DNA of 5,432 nt from NCBI GenBank assembly GCA_947384015.1, contig CANDFN010000066.1, forward strand, positions 1-5,432, given 5' to 3'. Position 1 is the first letter of the stretch. Every line of letters begins with the position of its first letter. The position numbers and the translations under genes were made by a program. The notes under the pieces were generated by a model. The model saw only the letters and a program-made list of their open reading frames with translations. It ran no database searches and was not told where the DNA came from. Source of the DNA: an uncultured Clostridia bacterium. Lineage in GTDB: Bacteria; Bacillota; Clostridia; Christensenellales; UBA1242. This document shows, in pieces, positions 5,236-5,432 of the stretch.

Positions 5236-5432
5236 TTATGATTTGTTTTTTAATGTTTTTGCACGCAACATTCCGCAAGCCCCTTCAATGTCGCTACCCT
5301 GACTTCTTCTAAGCGTTGCAGAAACCCCCACTTCTTGCAATTTTTTAACAAAATCTTCCGCCTCTTGCCTTGTTGTAGCTTTAAGTGTTCCGCCATTAGG
5401 ATTTAAACAAATTACATTTACATGACACAATA
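5236..5432 (-). CDS. rlmN: 23S rRNA (adenine2503-C2)/tRNA (adenine37-C2) methyltransferase RlmN, C-terminal end only
   Basis: RlmN is a radical-SAM enzyme that methylates C2 of A2503 in 23S rRNA and of A37 in some tRNAs. Only the last 64 codons before the TAA (5238-5236) are in the window; the gene begins beyond the right edge. CHVNVICLNPN corresponds to the family's CHVNLIPxNP, and TLRRSQGSDIEGACGMLRA to its TxRRxxGxDIDAACGQLR. The Cys in GACG (codon 5277-5275) matches E. coli C355, the residue that carries the methyl group as an adduct. The first visible codon is an in-frame TTG, here an internal Leu rather than a start. The segment between NP and the following helix looks shorter than in Bacillus RlmN. 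Cfr shares the C-terminal motif, but neighbouring rpe and mtaB favour RlmN. The cluster-binding CxxxCxxC is outside the window. Confidence 0.92.
   Translation of the reverse strand, partial: LCHVNVICLNPNGGTLKATTRQEAEDFVKKLQEVGVSATLRRSQGSDIEGACGMLRAKTLKNKS

Noticed and set aside
5212..5238. Possible terminator after rlmN
   Set aside because: The only pairing available is between short runs of A and T with no G-C pairs and no clear T-run after a stable stem. It is indistinguishable from background AT-rich sequence.
5428..5430. TTG as the start of a small 64-codon gene
   Set aside because: The peptide is the conserved C-terminus of RlmN, so the TTG is an internal Leu codon of a gene cut by the window edge.
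1..5432. Mycoplasma-type genetic code (TGA as Trp)
   Set aside because: Genes read full length with the standard code, and both visible Trp codons (PcrA W252, LigA W92) are TGG. Absence of TGA among five stops is too small a sample to mean anything.
1..5432. Mobile elements, CRISPR arrays, tRNA/rRNA genes, riboswitches, phage or toxin-antitoxin genes
   Set aside because: Both strands were read through. The gaps between genes are at most 171 bases, and none holds regular repeats, cloverleaf structures, transposase motifs or recognisable riboswitch cores.

Overview
This is an ordinary housekeeping stretch of an AT-rich bacterial chromosome. All six genes lie on the minus strand, so transcription runs from high to low coordinates. 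AT richness, AGGAGG-type ribosome binding sites, sigma-A style promoters, U-tract terminators and the pairing of pcrA with ligA (as in Bacillus) point to a Firmicutes/Clostridia-like, probably uncultured, lineage. This placement is inference. The standard genetic code fits: both visible Trp residues are TGG and the five visible stops are TAA or TAG.

Layout in the direction of transcription. The window opens inside the 3' end of rlmN (23S rRNA/tRNA adenine methyltransferase; stop at 5236). A 75-bp gap holds an extended -10 promoter for rpe (ribulose-phosphate 3-epimerase, 5160-4501). mtaB (tRNA ms2t6A methylthiotransferase) follows 10 nt after rpe; its start is best placed at 4490, not at an upstream GTG inside rpe. 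An 81-bp gap with no recognisable terminator carries a near-consensus promoter for rpsU (ribosomal protein bS21, TTG start, 3167-2979). rpsU is closed by two back-to-back intrinsic terminators. A strong -10 box then sits directly against the ATG of pcrA (UvrD/PcrA helicase, 2807-621), predicting a leaderless mRNA. ligA (NAD+-dependent DNA ligase) starts one nucleotide after the pcrA stop and runs off the window at position 1.

Two functional blocks result. rlmN, rpe, mtaB and rpsU are mostly a translation-quality group: an rRNA/tRNA modifier, a tRNA modifier and a small-subunit protein, with a pentose-phosphate enzyme between them. pcrA and ligA form a replication/repair operon. The tandem terminators separate the blocks.

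No mobile element, CRISPR array, RNA gene or undescribed multi-gene system was found. The points worth a second look are the predicted leaderless pcrA mRNA, the very short rpe leader, the altered active-site loop in Rpe, and the tandem terminators. No stretch over 300 bases lacks a gene.
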